Assembly (NCBI GenBank): GCA_019359375.1
Contig: JAHHHL010000032.1
Location: 1 to 64,000 of the forward strand
Length of the DNA stretch: 64,000 nt
Direction of reading: 5' to 3'
Origin: Lyngbya sp. HA4199-MV5
GTDB lineage: Bacteria; Cyanobacteriota; Cyanobacteriia; Leptolyngbyales; Leptolyngbyaceae
Program-made: the position numbers and the translations under genes
Shown: positions 63,603-64,000 of the stretch, piece by piece
Layout of the letters: every line of letters starts with the position of its first letter
Position numbering within the stretch: the first letter of the stretch is position 1
Notes under the pieces: generated by a model
The model's input: the letters and a program-made list of their open reading frames with translations, nothing else
Database searches by the model: none
Told to the model about the DNA's origin: nothing

Positions 63603-64000
63603 ATGTGATTCCTTAACGGTGTAGATTCGCGCTGATACATTTCGCCCAAGCGACAGCCAGAGATGCTTTGAAGCCAGCACATTAGCTCATTTAACTGTGG
63701 AACGGTGCAAGGCTGATCATCTTGTCTGCGTGTTTACAAAAACTTGTCAAATTGACTGATTAAGTCGCTTTGGGGAACGGGCGATCGTCGCAGCAAGCGT
63801 GTCGGTAGCAAGCGTACCGCAGTCCATTTATCCTCTACATCATCCATAGGGTTAACGCGATGACTGCGTGAGTGACTACGATGCTGTTGTCTCATCGAGT
63901 CTTAAGGGCACTCTAGCGAGAGTACGATCGCGGAAACGTATGCTTGCTAGAGTTTGGAGTGCATCACTGGTTGGAATCGATGCGGTTAAAGTCGGCGTAG
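63603..64000. other. Right edge of the window, no supported gene
   Basis: I see no convincing open frame. GCAAGCGTGTCGGTAGCAAGCGTACCG around 63793 contains a short direct repeat (AGCAAGCGT). A gene could begin just outside the window. Confidence 0.4.

Noticed and set aside
1-64000. tRNA and rRNA genes
   Set aside because: I looked for TTCGA/TTCAA T-loop contexts and rRNA-like stretches and found no cloverleaf-compatible sequence; a tRNAscan run would settle it.

Overview
The window is cyanobacterial chromosome. GCGATCGC/CGATCG octamers (HIP1) are dense in most genes, heptanucleotide tandem repeats (STRR type) fill many spacers, and the gene content is typical of the phylum: an fbp-tal-zwf-opcA cluster, an FtsH2-type thylakoid protease, a BciB-type vinyl reductase and several small cyanobacterium-only proteins. 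A filamentous lineage (Leptolyngbya-like or Oscillatoria-like) is my guess; the sequence does not prove it. I found no rRNA, tRNA or CRISPR array.

Layout. 0-6.7 kb: truncated DUF1697 gene, panB, a seven-bladed propeller protein, a small membrane protein, an ankyrin protein, a frameshifted Rpn/DUF4351 gene, leuB. 6.8-11 kb: prepilin peptidase and a large TPR-glycosyltransferase-FkbM fusion. 11-18.5 kb: DUF2945 protein, lipoprotein esterase, TIR-like protein, mltA, a 1.2-kb non-coding stretch and a PAS-LuxR regulator. 18.5-25.6 kb (minus): cobB/cbiA and the oxidative pentose phosphate cluster fbp-tal-zwf-opcA. 25.8-29.2 kb: an accessory patch with a REP-associated transposase and its REPs, an AT-rich gene for an unknown four-helix membrane protein, and a leucine-rich-repeat remnant. 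29.6-38.6 kb: secreted protein, serpin, folC, a glycan pair (GT2 plus an oxidoreductase-epimerase fusion), uvrC. 38.7-46 kb: a 59-residue coiled-coil protein, a response regulator, mfd, arylamine N-acetyltransferase, a GST-like protein. 46.5-49.4 kb: a 21-bp minisatellite and a chimeric cNMP/AAA/polyferredoxin membrane protein. 49.7-53 kb: a sugar ABC importer without its ATPase. 53-64 kb: yebC, an acidic repeat protein, a GHL10-like hydrolase, bciB, a secreted protein, ftsH, another secreted protein, gltX and a small protein.

The most unusual content is repetitive DNA that interacts with genes. (1) A 125-bp MITE-like element occurs four times, always between TA dinucleotides; two copies sit exactly inside the stop codons of neighbouring genes and rebuild them as TAG. 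(2) STRR-type repeats that normally fill spacers lie in frame inside Mfd, CobB/CbiA and the TPR-GT-FkbM protein, with the same order of sub-blocks in each. (3) A 78-bp two-hairpin element occurs twice. (4) GTTGGGTT REPs flank the RAYT transposase. The best candidates for unusual proteins are the AT-rich membrane protein at 26.7 kb and the sigma-54-activator-like/polyferredoxin chimera at 46.8 kb, whose AAA domain has lost its GAFTGA loop.
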